From: Ixodes scapularis
Lineage: Eukaryota; Arthropoda; Arachnida; Ixodida; Ixodidae
Length of the DNA stretch: 64,000 nt
NCBI RefSeq assembly: GCF_016920785.2
Contig: NW_024609835.1
Span: forward strand, 172,914,995 to 172,978,994
Reading direction: 5' to 3'
In this document: piece after piece, positions 1-10,704 of the stretch
Layout: each line of letters opens with the position of its first letter
Numbering within the stretch: position 1 is the first letter of the stretch
Notes under the pieces: generated by a model
The model's input: the letters and a program-made list of their open reading frames with translations, nothing else
What the model was told of the DNA's origin: nothing
The model's database searches: none
Program-made: the position numbers and the translations under genes

Positions 1-3000
1 AAAAAGTTTAATACCACTTGAGGAATTACGTGCAATCGATCAACGTGCGGATAGTCATTTTGGAACGCTGGTCTGAAGAGTAGAAGCTCCTATCGTACAG
101 TGGCCAATGTGACTGTCGGAATTGTCTCGTCCCCGACAGCGATTGCGCTCACGGGCAAGGACTGAACAGTACGAAACCGTGACGTAAAGTACGTATATTT
201 ACAGTTTAGAATTTCGGCATTAAAAACGATAGTAGGTAAAATCGAAAAAAAAAGAAACTACCCTTTATTTGGCTGTTTAATTATACTACGGTTGCTGAAG
301 AAACTGCCCTCCGTGGCGCGCTGGGATGAGCGCTAGAAGTTTTCGGGCTCGCCACGGCGTAGTTCCGTACACTTAACACCTGCCGCAAGTAGCGGCTTTG
401 ACTGCATTCAAGTTGATCGAAAAGCAATTTCTCAGTCCCTGAAGTATCACTTGCAGCTGACTGAATATCCGCTCTACAGAGATTAATTCAAACGGTAATT
501 GCAGCTTTGCGCGAACAGCACAAATAAAAAAACAAATAGAAATACAAGCTACGACGTGCCGTGTGGGGAAAAAAACTCTTGGCTTCGAACCGCATTGGAG
601 TGGCTTGATTGATTGGCTTTCAAATAATTACGGCATGATTGAGCGTTTACTTTTTAATAAGAGATTCAACCCCTGAGCCATTCAAAATACTCTCAGAGGT
701 ATGACATTGCAGGGAAAAAATCAACATGCTGGGAATATTTTTTATTGCTTAGGGAGTCACCGAAAAGTTCCGCACGTTCAAAACGACCAGTATAAAAGAC
801 GGAAACGCAGAGCACGGGTGTAGTGTTCGGGCCGTTCGGGCTAGCGTGGTGTTCCGTTGTATTGATATTTGTGTGTGCAGTGCCTGTGCTAAAATGTATG
901 TTCACCTGATGCTTGTAATAAGTGTATGGGTGTCATGTGCGCATAATAGAGGGTCCTCAAGCGCAGTAGTGGCCTGTGAGAAGCAAATTATTTTTTGTAG
1001 AACATGAATTGGGCGGTACCTAGCGCCACCTAGCCTAGCTACTTGCAATTACTCTACTTGACCCCGCCATCTGGTGGCTAGCGATTTAACCTTCTTTTAC
1101 GCTACGCGATAAACAGCGGCTTCGAGTTCGTTCTTTCGAGAGCGGCTTTTGGTTTCGCGGAGTGAGTTTGCCCTTCTGCGTGATGTGCGGTTGACGAAGG
1201 AATTGTGACTCGAGGAACACCAAAGGTAAGACGCAAAGTGCGCGAAGTAACTGAATATCGGTTGTCTCCGTTGAACATCGCAGTGCTGTCGACGAGAAGA
1301 CTGAGTAACTGCTTTCGAAACGCAGGTTTCTGTACCTGTGGGGGGAATCCGGCTTCGGAAATAAACACAGTTTGCGGAAAGCTCGTGTTACGCTTTCATT
1401 TGCTGCTGCCCTCGTCCCGTACAAGAGACGTAGCGTCCTCGTTAAGCCTTATTGGGCTCGATTTGCTCGGTTCGGGGCCGCCATATTGAGATGCAAGCGA
1501 CGGAGGAACTTTGCTCCCCTGCGTCAGGGACGAAGGTTTCTCCCTTTCTAAAGGAACATAGGTTACAAGACCGTTCCTCCCGTAAGGGAGGACTATCCGT
1601 ACCCTTTTTTCTAAGAGTGTGGTGTAGGCGCTGATTGTGTTCCTCCTTTGTGGCTTTTGACAGACGCACAACGAGACTGGCAGAACAAGCGCATATGATT
1701 CATTTCTTTCGATGGAGGCGTTCTGTCTGTGTATGCGAACATGATTTTTTTCCCCTTTTAGTAGTTAGTTGTTCTTGCCTTGACTCGGGTCCCAGTGGGT
1801 GCGTTGTCGTTGTATGCCCACTATTTTTTTTTTTTTTTAGTTTATGGTAGTTTTTGCGCTGATGGGGTATCAAGGTAGACAAAAAGAAGAAAAAAAATAA
1901 AATAGCGCCTCGACAAAAAAAAAAAAAAAAGTTGTTGCGATCAGGAACGTTTTCAAAGCGATTTTAGGAGCCTGCAGTGTTACCACAGGTGCAGGATTGA
2001 GAGCGTAACCCACGCACTTGAAGAGAAGGGGAAGCTCTCGTCTTATCGGGACTCTCTTTCATGGGTTTCCACGTCGCGATTGTCCTTCAAAATCAACTGT
2101 CATTTATTTCTCGCTCGTGGCTTCTAAGTACTGGAGGCCACGACTCGAGCCACAATAGTTTTGCGAAATCAAGGTTTCGCTGAAATTGATAACTTTCACG
2201 CACAGTTCGACGCGCAATACCTTTGCCGTATTTACTCGCGAGAGATGCCCCCAACACGGCTGAGTATGGCGGTGCTCCAGACCTAACATCTAAATTTTGT
2301 TGCCTTACCTGTTACTATTTCGCGCCCATATTGAGCCATATCAAAATGAAAGCGCATGATGAAATAAAAACGACACTCGTTTTCCGCTCGATGGAAATTT
2401 CACGCCAGCTCGCTGTCTTTGCTGGTACCTTGAGCGTTTCCCAGCGATGCGGAGAGTTAAAAAAAAAAAAAAAAAAACACGTACGATGGCATCCTTTGCA
2501 CACTCATTACTTCTATAACACCGAGCCATCTCGTATCCTTTTGTTTTTCTTTCATGCTACTAATTTCTTTCTGCGCATTACGGCTGTTACGACGCTAAGT
2601 CTGTCTGCCCTTCGAATTTGAACTTAGGCTCAGATCAGGGACGAACCAGTTTAAATCAGGAAAATATAATTAACACTGTAGCAAAGTAAATCTATCATAT
2701 CGATCGGAAATACGATTTGGCACATTCCATCTGAACACATATTGTGCATCGCGATTGCAATGTCAGCGTGCAAAACGCCGCCACACTGAGCTACCATAAC
2801 ATCTCAGCGATTTTTGCATAGCACCGAGCACGGAAAAGAGAAAACAGTTATTCATTCACATAAACGAAGCAAATTTATTTAAAGCCCGGACACTCCGTAC
2901 GTCCAATCTAGCTAAGGTCATCAATAGACTCGACCATGTCATTTGTCGAAACAGATAAAAGACGTTGGCAAAAATGATTAGACTGAATAACTGAATCTAA

Positions 3001-3340
3001 CGCACGTATTTTACCAACCGACGGTCGCGCGCCTTGAATACCCCTTCCAATTGTCACTGCGCACCTTGGACACTATTTGGGGAGCAATGCATATTTACAT
3101 CGCCGCCCGAGGTCTCCATTGAACGTGTAGTGCTGACCCAAATAAAATGCTAACCTGACTCTCAATCGCTCACCGCAAAGGACGATTTCGAACAGGCGGT
3201 ACTGTAAATCACTTGAGATAAAAAAAAAAGAAAAACAAGCTATCGAAACGAGCGTCGTAAAAAAGGGGACCGGCATTTTTATTCCTACCTCCAAACAGAA
3301 ACGAGCGCCACCCACTGTAGAAGAACTTGTAGTTGGGCTA
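1..3340. other. Gene-free stretch
   Basis: No convincing coding frame, RNA gene or complete transposon. Contains A-runs at 1914-1930 and 2460-2477 and a T-run near 1826-1838. Short open frames on both strands (largest 132 codons) have no recognisable domain and overlap each other. Confidence 0.5.
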
Positions 3341-3357
3341 GTTGGTAAACGTTGGTA

Positions 3358-3455
3358 TTCATGTTACAAGGCGCAAAAACACGGACACAAAAACACGGAC
3401 GCTTGTTTGTCTCTTTCTCTCTTGTGTCCGTGTTTTTGCGCCTTGTAACATGAAT
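3358..3455. repeat. 33-bp perfect inverted repeat (transposon end palindrome)
   Basis: TTCATGTTACAAGGCGCAAA... on the left arm is repeated inverted after about 32 bases as ...TTTGCGCCTTGTAACATGAA. It directly follows AGAACTTGTAGTTGGGCTAG, which looks like a repeat boundary. Confidence 0.7.
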
Positions 3456-3848
3456 GCCACCCACTGCATCACACAGCGCAGAGGCCGGACTCGGCCACCG
3501 CGCGTACATACCAAGCGCGCGCGCGGGAGGGAGAAACTTCCTCCGCCGGGAGAACACGGCACATTTCGGGATCTATTTCACGCAGCGGATAACGCGGGCC
3601 TTTTCACACCTCGATACTGGCGCCATCTAGAAGTTGCGCGTTCAACCACGTTTCGAGCCGCGCGCCATCTGGTGGCTGAAACGGACGAATAAATAGAGGT
3701 ACCGCGCCCTCTTAAAACCAAAGATTTAACTACTCCTAATGGCACTATCACAGAGAGATTTTTTTATAAATACAAAAAAGAAGAGGGAATAAAAGACACC
3801 CTTGGCAAACGGATCGATTTACTTTGATACGCTTTCCAACCAACTAGT

Positions 3849-4270
3849 TTACCATAAGTCTAGTCGAGCAACCGTTGTACGCCATGCGTACACCTTCACA
3901 TAATCCGAAATGCTTAAAAGAATGTCGTGGGGTACGCGATAAAATGCCTTTTTTAGATCAACCTGGAGCATTGCGACGCATGTACTCATTGCATCGCAGC
4001 ACTCTAAAACACTACGCGCTTTATGAATACTTGTAAAAATCATCCTGCCTTTTATGCCGCTTGTTTGATGCGGGCCCACTATTTCTGCTATTATTGATTG
4101 CAGCCTGCTTGCCAACACTCTCACTAAAATTTTATAATCAACATTTGCCAGACTAATCGGCCGATAAGCGGTGACTTACCGTAACTTTACAGCGTCTTCT
4201 GTTTTTGGGGATTAACACAGTATGGGGCAACGTAAAGGAAGGCGGTAAAATCTTCAAAACATAAGCTTCG
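3849..4270 (-). pseudogene. LINE ORF2, reverse transcriptase middle blocks, 3' truncated
   Basis: After the MITE the reading continues with a frame shift near 4150, then VLASRLQSIIAEIVGPHQTS, the GR-x-I segment, and LQVDLKKAFYRV, the A motif with the catalytic Asp (usually KAFDRV; here Tyr replaces the second Asp). The YADD block and thumb are absent. Confidence 0.82.
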
Positions 4271-4274
4271 TTAA

Positions 4275-4721
4275 AGGGATACTGAACCGAAATTTGAATT
4301 TCGCAAAATAAGGCTCTAGAAGCGTTGAACGGGACTCTACGAACTCCGAAACATTGCTCGTAGATCGATATCTCAAACGGATGGCCGCACTTTTCGAAAA
4401 GAAGGGCGCGATCAAGCGAGGCTTCTGACATCACTGTCCTCCGGGAGAATTGGAGAATGAGGGGGAGCGGCCTCGCTTCTCTCCTCCTCGCTTCGGTTCA
4501 CCAGCTCGACACGGGACGTAGTGAGGAGGAGAGGGAATAAGAATCGTGACGTGCCTTGCATTGTCGGCCTCGTCGGCCGGGTTCAGTCGGGCGCTTCTTT
4601 TCTAAAAATATGGCGATCCGTTTGAGATATTGCTGTATGAGTGATGTTTTTGGGTTTTGCATCGTCCCGCCTATCTGTCCAGCCTTGTTTTGTGAGTTCG
4701 AAATTTCGGTTCAGTATCCCT
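4275..4721 (+). mobile_element. TTAA-flanked MITE inside the LINE reverse transcriptase
   Basis: Terminal inverted repeats AGGGATACTGAACCGAAATT and its complement AATTTCGGTTCAGTATCCCT lie between two TTAA sites (4271-4274 and 4722-4725). The TTAA target is typical of piggyBac-type cut-and-paste elements. There is no coding capacity. Confidence 0.85.
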
Positions 4722-4725
4722 TTAA

Positions 4726-4957
4726 ACACGTGGGCTAACAATAGAGTGAGTGCTAGTCGTTTCAGAGCTCTATAAAAAACGGCGCTTAGGCCGTCCTGGC
4801 CTGGGAACTTTCCCGGGTTTAGTGCGTCTATTGCTACAATCACTTCTACGTTGATGGCGGATTCAAATACCTCTTTCGCTGCATAATCTATGTGCGGCAT
4901 GAAGCACAAAAATTTCTCTTCAAAAAGCTCTACATTGACGTACGGGACTGGATGCAA
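4726..4957 (-). pseudogene. LINE ORF2, reverse transcriptase N-terminal blocks
   Basis: Shows the RT region 1 signature NPGKFPGQDGLSAVFYRALK (usual form P-G-x-S/T-P-G-x-D-G). The frame runs straight into the TTAA MITE at 4725 and resumes below 4271. Confidence 0.8.
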
Positions 4958-5603
4958 ATAATCTCTTGCTGTACTCGAAAAACGCCAGACTCAATTTCTT
5001 CTTTATCGCTCTTCACTCTTCCGTCCCTCTCTATCTCCGTTATATCGTTACGCCGAGCGTAGCTTTTTTCGAGGCTCATGCAGTGCGCGGTTAGTTGGCG
5101 CTTCGCCCGTTGCCCATCTTTCTGCCCTCGCTCTCACAATCGCCCCGCGATATCATCCCCTGTCTAAAACCTCCAGTTTATCTTTTAAAGACGAAATGTC
5201 GCCCTTGAATGCTCCAGGAATTCTACAGCTCTGCAAATAATTTCGCAAAAACAACTCAATCTTTCTTTCATCGCGTTTAGTTGCAATGGCCCGCTCTAAC
5301 GCTATCATTTTTATTTCTTGCTTAGCAAGTTCCTATCGGACGCCATACTCTAATTGTTCCCCATTTACTATGTTTTCGATAACGGCCTGCACTTGGCCAG
5401 TAAAAACATCGTCATCCAGAAGTTTCGCGGTCATTTTCCGCCAAATCCCAGCAAATTACTCTTCTATTCTCACTCTTACTACCCATACAAAAACTAACTG
5501 AACAATGATCACTAAAAGAAACAGGGTACACGCGATATTCAGAACATAAAGGAATCAAATCTAAGAAGACGTACACCCGATCTAAGCGAGCGTGACTGGA
5601 CCC

Positions 5604-5776
5604 TTAAAAATGGGTGCACAGAAATTCAGACATTCTCCAACGTCCATCTAGGCCGCACTCATTAAATATATTACAAAGGCTCTCGGTGCTCAAATCGCGA
5701 TAGGGCGTCGAACTCGACTTATCACCCGAGGAGCGGACACAATTAAAATCGCCGAGAAAAATGACAAGGCGTTCAC
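5604..5776 (-). pseudogene. LINE ORF2, second endonuclease segment
   Basis: Contains the endonuclease motif VIFLGDFNCV, with the Asp and Asn that coordinate metal and phosphate in APE-type enzymes. It follows from the segment ending at 10195. Reading frames further down (5600-4960) are broken by stops. Confidence 0.8.
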
Positions 5777-5994
5777 TGTAGGAACTTCTGGTAGTCATCG
5801 TTAGTTACGTTAAAGCAACGTTCATTTTATACTATGTACAAGCAACAAGCAGTTCGATCTGACGCGTCGATCTCATTTGTTCTAAGCACGAGCCCCCGGC
5901 CACGCGCTCCCCGGCCGCCAGCTCCTTGCCGCGAGCTTCTTTTCAAAACGTCTCTGGCCCATTTCCTCGTCTTCGGTCTCTGATCGTTTGTACA
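5777..5994 (-). repeat. Bel/Pao 3' LTR
   Basis: 218 bp from TGTAGGAACTTCTGG to TTTGTACA, about 93% identical to the copy at 9977-10194. It lies directly beyond the polypurine tract on the element's 3' side. Confidence 0.92.
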
Positions 5995-6008
5995 GACTCC
6001 CCACCGAA
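5995..6008 (-). other. Bel/Pao polypurine tract
   Basis: Read on the - strand, CGGTGGGGAGTC abuts the 3' LTR. A purine run here is where plus-strand synthesis starts. Confidence 0.6.
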
Positions 6009-6250
6009 TGGGTGTTACCCCATTCTAAATTCCCGTTACCTCTAGTGGATAGATCAGTTGAATTGGTCTTTTCAGAGGACCACCCCTGTCCGAGCGCACT
6101 ATACATGCACGAATTTTGCCGTCTCCGGCCACAAAAAACCTTTTCAACTCTTTCCATCATTCAGAGTAAACGTGTAAGCTGTTCCTTCAGAAGGACGAGC
6201 CTGCCCACCTCCGGACGTAGTGATTTCCGGCCTTCTGTTTCATAGGCAGA

Positions 6251-7202
6251 TCAGAGTTCTCTCACGTATTCTGTCCTCCACGCTTCCCAGAATCTGTTGA
6301 GGAGCGCTTTCCTTCGTTTCCACATTTGGCGGAGCACCTTCGGAGACGACTCGAAGTCTTCTCTTTCAGCCACCGGAAGTGCTGCCAGTCGTCGTCCCGT
6401 GAGAAAGCTCGCCGGTGTGCGCGGTTGACCTTCGTGGAGCTCATTGTAAACGAACGTTAGGGGGCGTGAATTTAGCACCACCTCAATTTCACACAGGGCG
6501 GCGGACAACTCTTCTGCGCTCATAGTTTTTCTTTCCATAACTTTTTTTTTGTCTCACTTCCACGGATCGAACCAGTCGTTCGTAGAATCCTCCCCACCAA
6601 AGAGCACGCCCAAGAATAAAACGCCACTCGATGGTCGTATTGGGGAAGTGATTCACCACTTCTGAGTGTCGCAGGATTTTCCAAGGTTCTGCCAGGTCTC
6701 TTGAGGCTGGCTTGAAGGTTAGCGTGTTGTCTGAGTAGATGATGCGGCAGAGTTCCCTCCGTGACACAAACCTGCGGAAAGCCAGAAGAAAACTTTTCGT
6801 CGAAATGTCTGGTACGAGCTCTAAGTGGACCACCCGCGTCACTGCACAAGTGAACAGCGTGATGTACGACTTATGGGTGACGTCTTTTGCCTGTATGTAC
6901 AGCGGCCCTGCAAAATCTACACCGACTCCATCGAAAGGTTCAGCCTGCATCGTTCTCGTACATGGCAACGGTCCGGTCGGAGCACTCGCCGGAGTAGCAC
7001 TAAATTGCTGGCACGTTCCACACGCGCGCATCACCTTCTTCACCAGCTCGCGGCCTCGAAAGATCCAATACCTCTCGCGGAGCTGGACTAGAGTGTTTCT
7101 CACTCCTGCGTGCAGCATTATCCGATGAGCGTCGATCACAAGTAGCTTGGAATATCGATGCTCTTTCGGTAATACGATGGGGTTTCCTTCCTCATATATC
7201 AT
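6251..7202 (-). pseudogene. Bel/Pao integrase
   Basis: Two overlapping readings (7202-6489 and 6538-6251). The first has the zinc-binding HHCC region (HRIMLHAGVR...CGTCQQ), then the catalytic core opening GVDFAGPLY and a later SDN in IIYSDNTLTF. The second is the C-terminal LNSRPLTFVY and FLTGRRL region. The frame shift near 6540 makes it non-functional. Confidence 0.88.
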
Positions 7203-7313
7203 GTTGTCCTAGCGGAGTCGACCTCTTATGCGACGCACTCCCTTTTGGTCGATAAAAGTACTGAAGTCTCGGAGAGGAGAAGTAGATGGGGTCTCGGTTC
7301 CGTTGGTCGCGCG

Positions 7314-7991
7314 TCAAAGCACGGCAGCAAACGCCGATCGCTGTGCCTCTTCTAGCCAGTATGTTTGAGCCTCTTGTATTTCCTCTGCAGTGAGCGGCCC
7401 GGTCGTTTTTCCGTTGACCTGACGTGATGAAGGAAGCGAAACATCCACGCCTTTGTTCGGTTGAGTCTTAAAGCCGAGCTGAATGTGGTGACGTCGATTA
7501 ATGATGCAGATGGTGTTGAAATAATATCCACTACGTCCAGCTCTCGGTTCCTTTTCCTCGAACTTATCTCGAGGTGGCTCCTCGCGCTTCTCTTTGGGCC
7601 ATTCTTTAGCTGGCAGTGGCAACCAACTGGTCCCCGACCAACAGAGTGGAGTAGACCCCACTCCAGATGCGATCAGACCTCGTGACATGAAGTCGGCGGG
7701 GTACTCCTTTTCCGGCGAGCGGTGCCTCGTCACTCTTTGGCAGTTCTTCTCTGGCATGCGAGCAACCTTGTCGCCTGCCAACCTGACGTCTGCCCTCCAT
7801 GGAAGGCCGATTTCATACCTCCCGCTGGTCTTGGCGATCGAAGTCTTGGAGTCTCGCCTGACGTCGTTGTCCGAAGGATCGTGCACTGGTGCGTCGATGA
7901 CACCCATCCTTTCAAGTTCCGGCATTGCTTGAGGCTTGGCATCGGTTCGGGTTCTTGCACCGTCGTTCTCAGCACGACCACCTGGGAGCAA
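7314..7991 (-). pseudogene. Bel/Pao RT N-terminus joined by deletion to RNase H/connection tail
   Basis: The reading begins with the pre-RT segment LERMGVIDAPVH and RYEIGLPWRADVRLAGDKVA. It then jumps straight into the connection segment YPADFMSRG, TSWLPLPAKEWP and the tail TYWLEEAQRS. The palm domain (the YVDD region) is missing, placing the deletion junction near 7740-7780. Confidence 0.75.
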
Positions 7992-8680
7992 CTAATAACC
8001 GCGAAGCTTGGCCCTGTTCGTCCTTGAACCGGCCATCCGAATACGGTCTCCACTGCACTCAAGCTTCCTCTCAGTCGGTGAATCTTTCCAGTGATGAACC
8101 CCCAGCAGTGATCCGACCCAAGCAGGATGTCGACGCCGCGATGTTCCAGTCCGGTCATGCCGTCTCCCACTGGGCAACCGAGCTCCTTTAACGTCGCAAT
8201 GATGGATTCTTTTGGGCTCGGGAGATTTTGTTTGCAGATAATAGGTGTTTCCAGTGCGTCGATCTCATATCTTTTGTTGTTCCGTTTGTCCCGCAAAGTA
8301 ACCTGCACCGTGCGGAACGTTCGCTCGGTGCTTTCGCCTCCGAACACGCCGAACGTGAGGATCTCCGTCCCCAGTTGTTTGCAACCGAGTCTCTGGGACA
8401 TCTCCTACGTAATGAAGGAGCGTTGACTGCCGCTGTCAAAAAAAGTTCCGGCTAGCCTTCTTTTCTTTTTGTTCTCTGCCCATGCGGTCACCGTCTGCAA
8501 GAACACTGATGGCTTGCTGTTCTTTTCATTTACGTGAAGACTGACCGGTGTTTTCTTTTCCTTTTCTGTTTTGTTCGCCGCGAAAGGCCATTCTGGTACG
8601 TAATCCGGGTCACACATTGTAGGCGCATGCCGTCCCCGACACCTGGTGCAACACAGCGTGCTTAGGCACATTCTCGCTGG
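7992..8680 (-). pseudogene. Bel/Pao retropepsin (DUF1758-like) region
   Basis: The protease active-site block FFDSGSQRSFI lies near 8420, with LLGSDHCW near 8110 and VFGWPVQG near 8040, matching the aspartic protease of Bel/Pao elements. A stop separates the active-site part from the flap part. Confidence 0.78.
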
Positions 8681-8799
8681 GTGGTTTGCTTTCGTGCAAC
8701 GAAAACATCTGTTATCAGCCTGTAATCTTCGTTTTTTTCTCAGTGAGCTTAATCTTGGCGTTGCAGTCAGGTGTGGCGTGTCCTTTGGATTTGCAGGAC

Positions 8800-9870
8800 A
8801 AACATTCTAAGTCTTCAAACCTGCCAGGCAAGGCCGCCGCGGTAGAGTTTCAAAGCTTCCTATAGTTTGAGAGTTTCTTAGGCAGTTATTGTGTAGGGAA
8901 ACGAATTGCAGGCTTACCGCCAGAGACATCCTCCTTTCCCGGCTTTCGACTTCGGCTCGAAGAAATTTGAGTAGAGTCCTTAGAGCTCTCAGGTGAACGC
9001 TCAGGACCGCCGCCCGGCGCTGCGGTGGCGTTCCCGGTGTCCTCCGACGACATCTTCCGGTTGTAGTCCAGGGACATGTCCCTCGGTAGTGCTCGCAGAA
9101 GGACCCGGTAGAGCATAGCGCAGTAGGATTCCTCGCCCACACCCAGCGCTTTAAGTCCCCGGATGTGCGCCTGAAGACTGTCGTACAAGCGACGCAGGGC
9201 TCGGGCACTGCCCTCTGGTGGTAACTTCTGGATGTCCATCAGACTTTTCATCTGGTAGTGTACCATAGCCTCTCACTTGCCGAACCGCTGCTGTAGAAGG
9301 TCGATCGCGTCCGCGTAGCACTGAGCGATTGGCTGTTGTCCCTGGATGGTAGCTGATCCATCTCCGGTAAGCGCTGATCTCAGGTAATTAAACTTTTCTG
9401 ATGAAGTCATTTCCGGATTCTCGTGGATTGTGGTTTCAAACTGCTCCCAGAATGCTTGCCAATTCTTCTGGTGGCCCTTGAACTTGATAAGTTCTAATTT
9501 CGGAAGTTTGACTTTCGCTTTTACGGGTGTTGCTCACCGATCGTCGTTCGAGGAACCGCTTGCTTGTTGGCTGTTCTCCACGCCCTTCGCCTTCTTTTTG
9601 AGCTTTGTGTGAGGCATGTGACGATCTTGTCGGTGAAGTCTATGACCTGCGTGAACTCTGCTTCCGCGTTTCTTTCGGTAACCAACGGCTCGATCGCTGC
9701 TTCTACGTGGCTGAGTTGATCTCGAGCTCAGCTTAGACGCTCGATCAAAATCCCTAGATCATCTATGACCGCCGTAGCTAGCTCAAGTAAATCCCCCGCC
9801 TCGCTGAGGAGTTTCGTTACCTGCGTTCGCAGAGTCTTCCGTTACTTCTTGAGGACGTCCATGATCTTTC
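8800..9870 (-). pseudogene. Bel/Pao gag (DUF1759-type) remnant
   Basis: The reading starts near 9870 and shows the gag segment with KNWQAFWEQFE and, further on, LLQQRFGK, then a region of Arg/Leu-rich helices (9266-8886) and a Cys-rich stretch near 8650-8800. An in-frame stop near 9270 and a frameshift break it. Bel/Pao gag packages element RNA. Confidence 0.75.
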
Positions 9871-9956
9871 AGTCTCGCCTAGATGGAATGTTGCTTGCTT
9901 CTGTCGTTCGATAGGTATTGCTTCGGTCTACCAGACCCCTCCGTTCAGTCATTACG

Positions 9957-9974
9957 TCCCGGGTTTCGGCACCA
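9957..9974 (-). other. Primer-binding site complementary to tRNA-Phe 3' end
   Basis: The + strand reads TCCCGGGTTTCGGCACCA, the 3' terminal 18 nt of animal tRNA-Phe(GAA) including CCA. It lies two bases inside the 5' LTR, exactly where minus-strand priming occurs. Confidence 0.85.
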
Positions 9975-9976
9975 AA

Positions 9977-10194
9977 TGTAGGAACTTCTGGCAGTCATCG
10001 TTGGTTACGTTAAAGCAATGTTTATTTTACACTATGTACAAGCAACAAGCAGTTCGATCTGACGTGTCAATCTCAACTGTTCCAAGCACGAGCCCCCGGC
10101 CACGCGCTCCCCGGCCGCCAGCTCCTTGCCACGAGCTCCTTTTCAAAAGGTCTCTGGCCCATTTCCTCGTCTTAGGTCTCTGATCGTTGGTACA
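9977..10194 (-). repeat. Bel/Pao 5' LTR
   Basis: 218 bp from TGTAGGAACTTCTGG to TTGGTACA, the element's promoter-bearing LTR, followed on its inner side after two bases by the primer-binding site. Confidence 0.92.
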
Positions 10195-10620
10195 TTCACT
10201 ATTACAGTACTGGGGTGAAAAAATTAAAAAGAAAATAAAACGCCGCTCTTCAGTCCTATTGGAAGCATAAACACACATGACCCTCCAGTCATAAGACGAA
10301 AAAGAAAAGTCGCACACAACAAAACGCCCCGAGGTACACGTCACTGCCTCGTCAATGGTCGCACCTAAACTTTGGCGCACTAGCAGCAAACACCCCGCCG
10401 ACGCCCCAACCGCGTGACTAACGAACACGCTGTAACGCGCCGTAAAGGGTCGCACCATAGATTCGGTCTTGTCTTCACTCTCGACCTTGGTCTCCTGCAT
10501 CGCAATATTGTCGAGGGTCTGTTCGACGGCTAAGCGATAGAGTCGCCTCTGCCTCCTGCGGTCCGAGAGCCCTCGAATGTTGAGGGTGGTAAATCGAACA
10601 GGACGTTCTAAGGAGACCAT
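10195..10620 (-). pseudogene. LINE ORF2, N-terminal endonuclease segment
   Basis: Starts with Met at 10620, 85 bases after ORF1. It shows the APE-endonuclease opening FTTLNIRGL (family: N-x-R-G), the catalytic Glu block AMQETKVESED, and SAGCLLLVR. The reading is cut at 10195 by the right LTR of the Bel/Pao insertion and continues at 5776. Confidence 0.85.
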
Positions 10621-10704
10621 GGGTTAGCGAGGACCAGACCAAACGAAAACGGCACTTACCAAAACCGGTTGGTGTCGCACGGAGCAGTCCAATGCCTTGT
10701 CAGG

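Larger units (their letters stand above)
5777..10194 (-). mobile_element. Bel/Pao LTR retrotransposon, internally deleted, inserted in the LINE
   Basis: The element is bounded by two 218-bp LTRs (TG...CA), flanked by a 5-bp duplication TTCAC (5772-5776, 10195-10199), and reads on the - strand. Order from its 5' end: LTR, tRNA-Phe primer site, gag, retropepsin, RT/RNase H remnants, integrase, polypurine tract, LTR. Most of the RT has been lost by an internal deletion, so 4.4 kb remain of the usual 6-7 kb. The LTRs differ at about 15 of 218 positions, so the insertion is not recent. Several stops and frameshifts make it defective. Confidence 0.92.
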
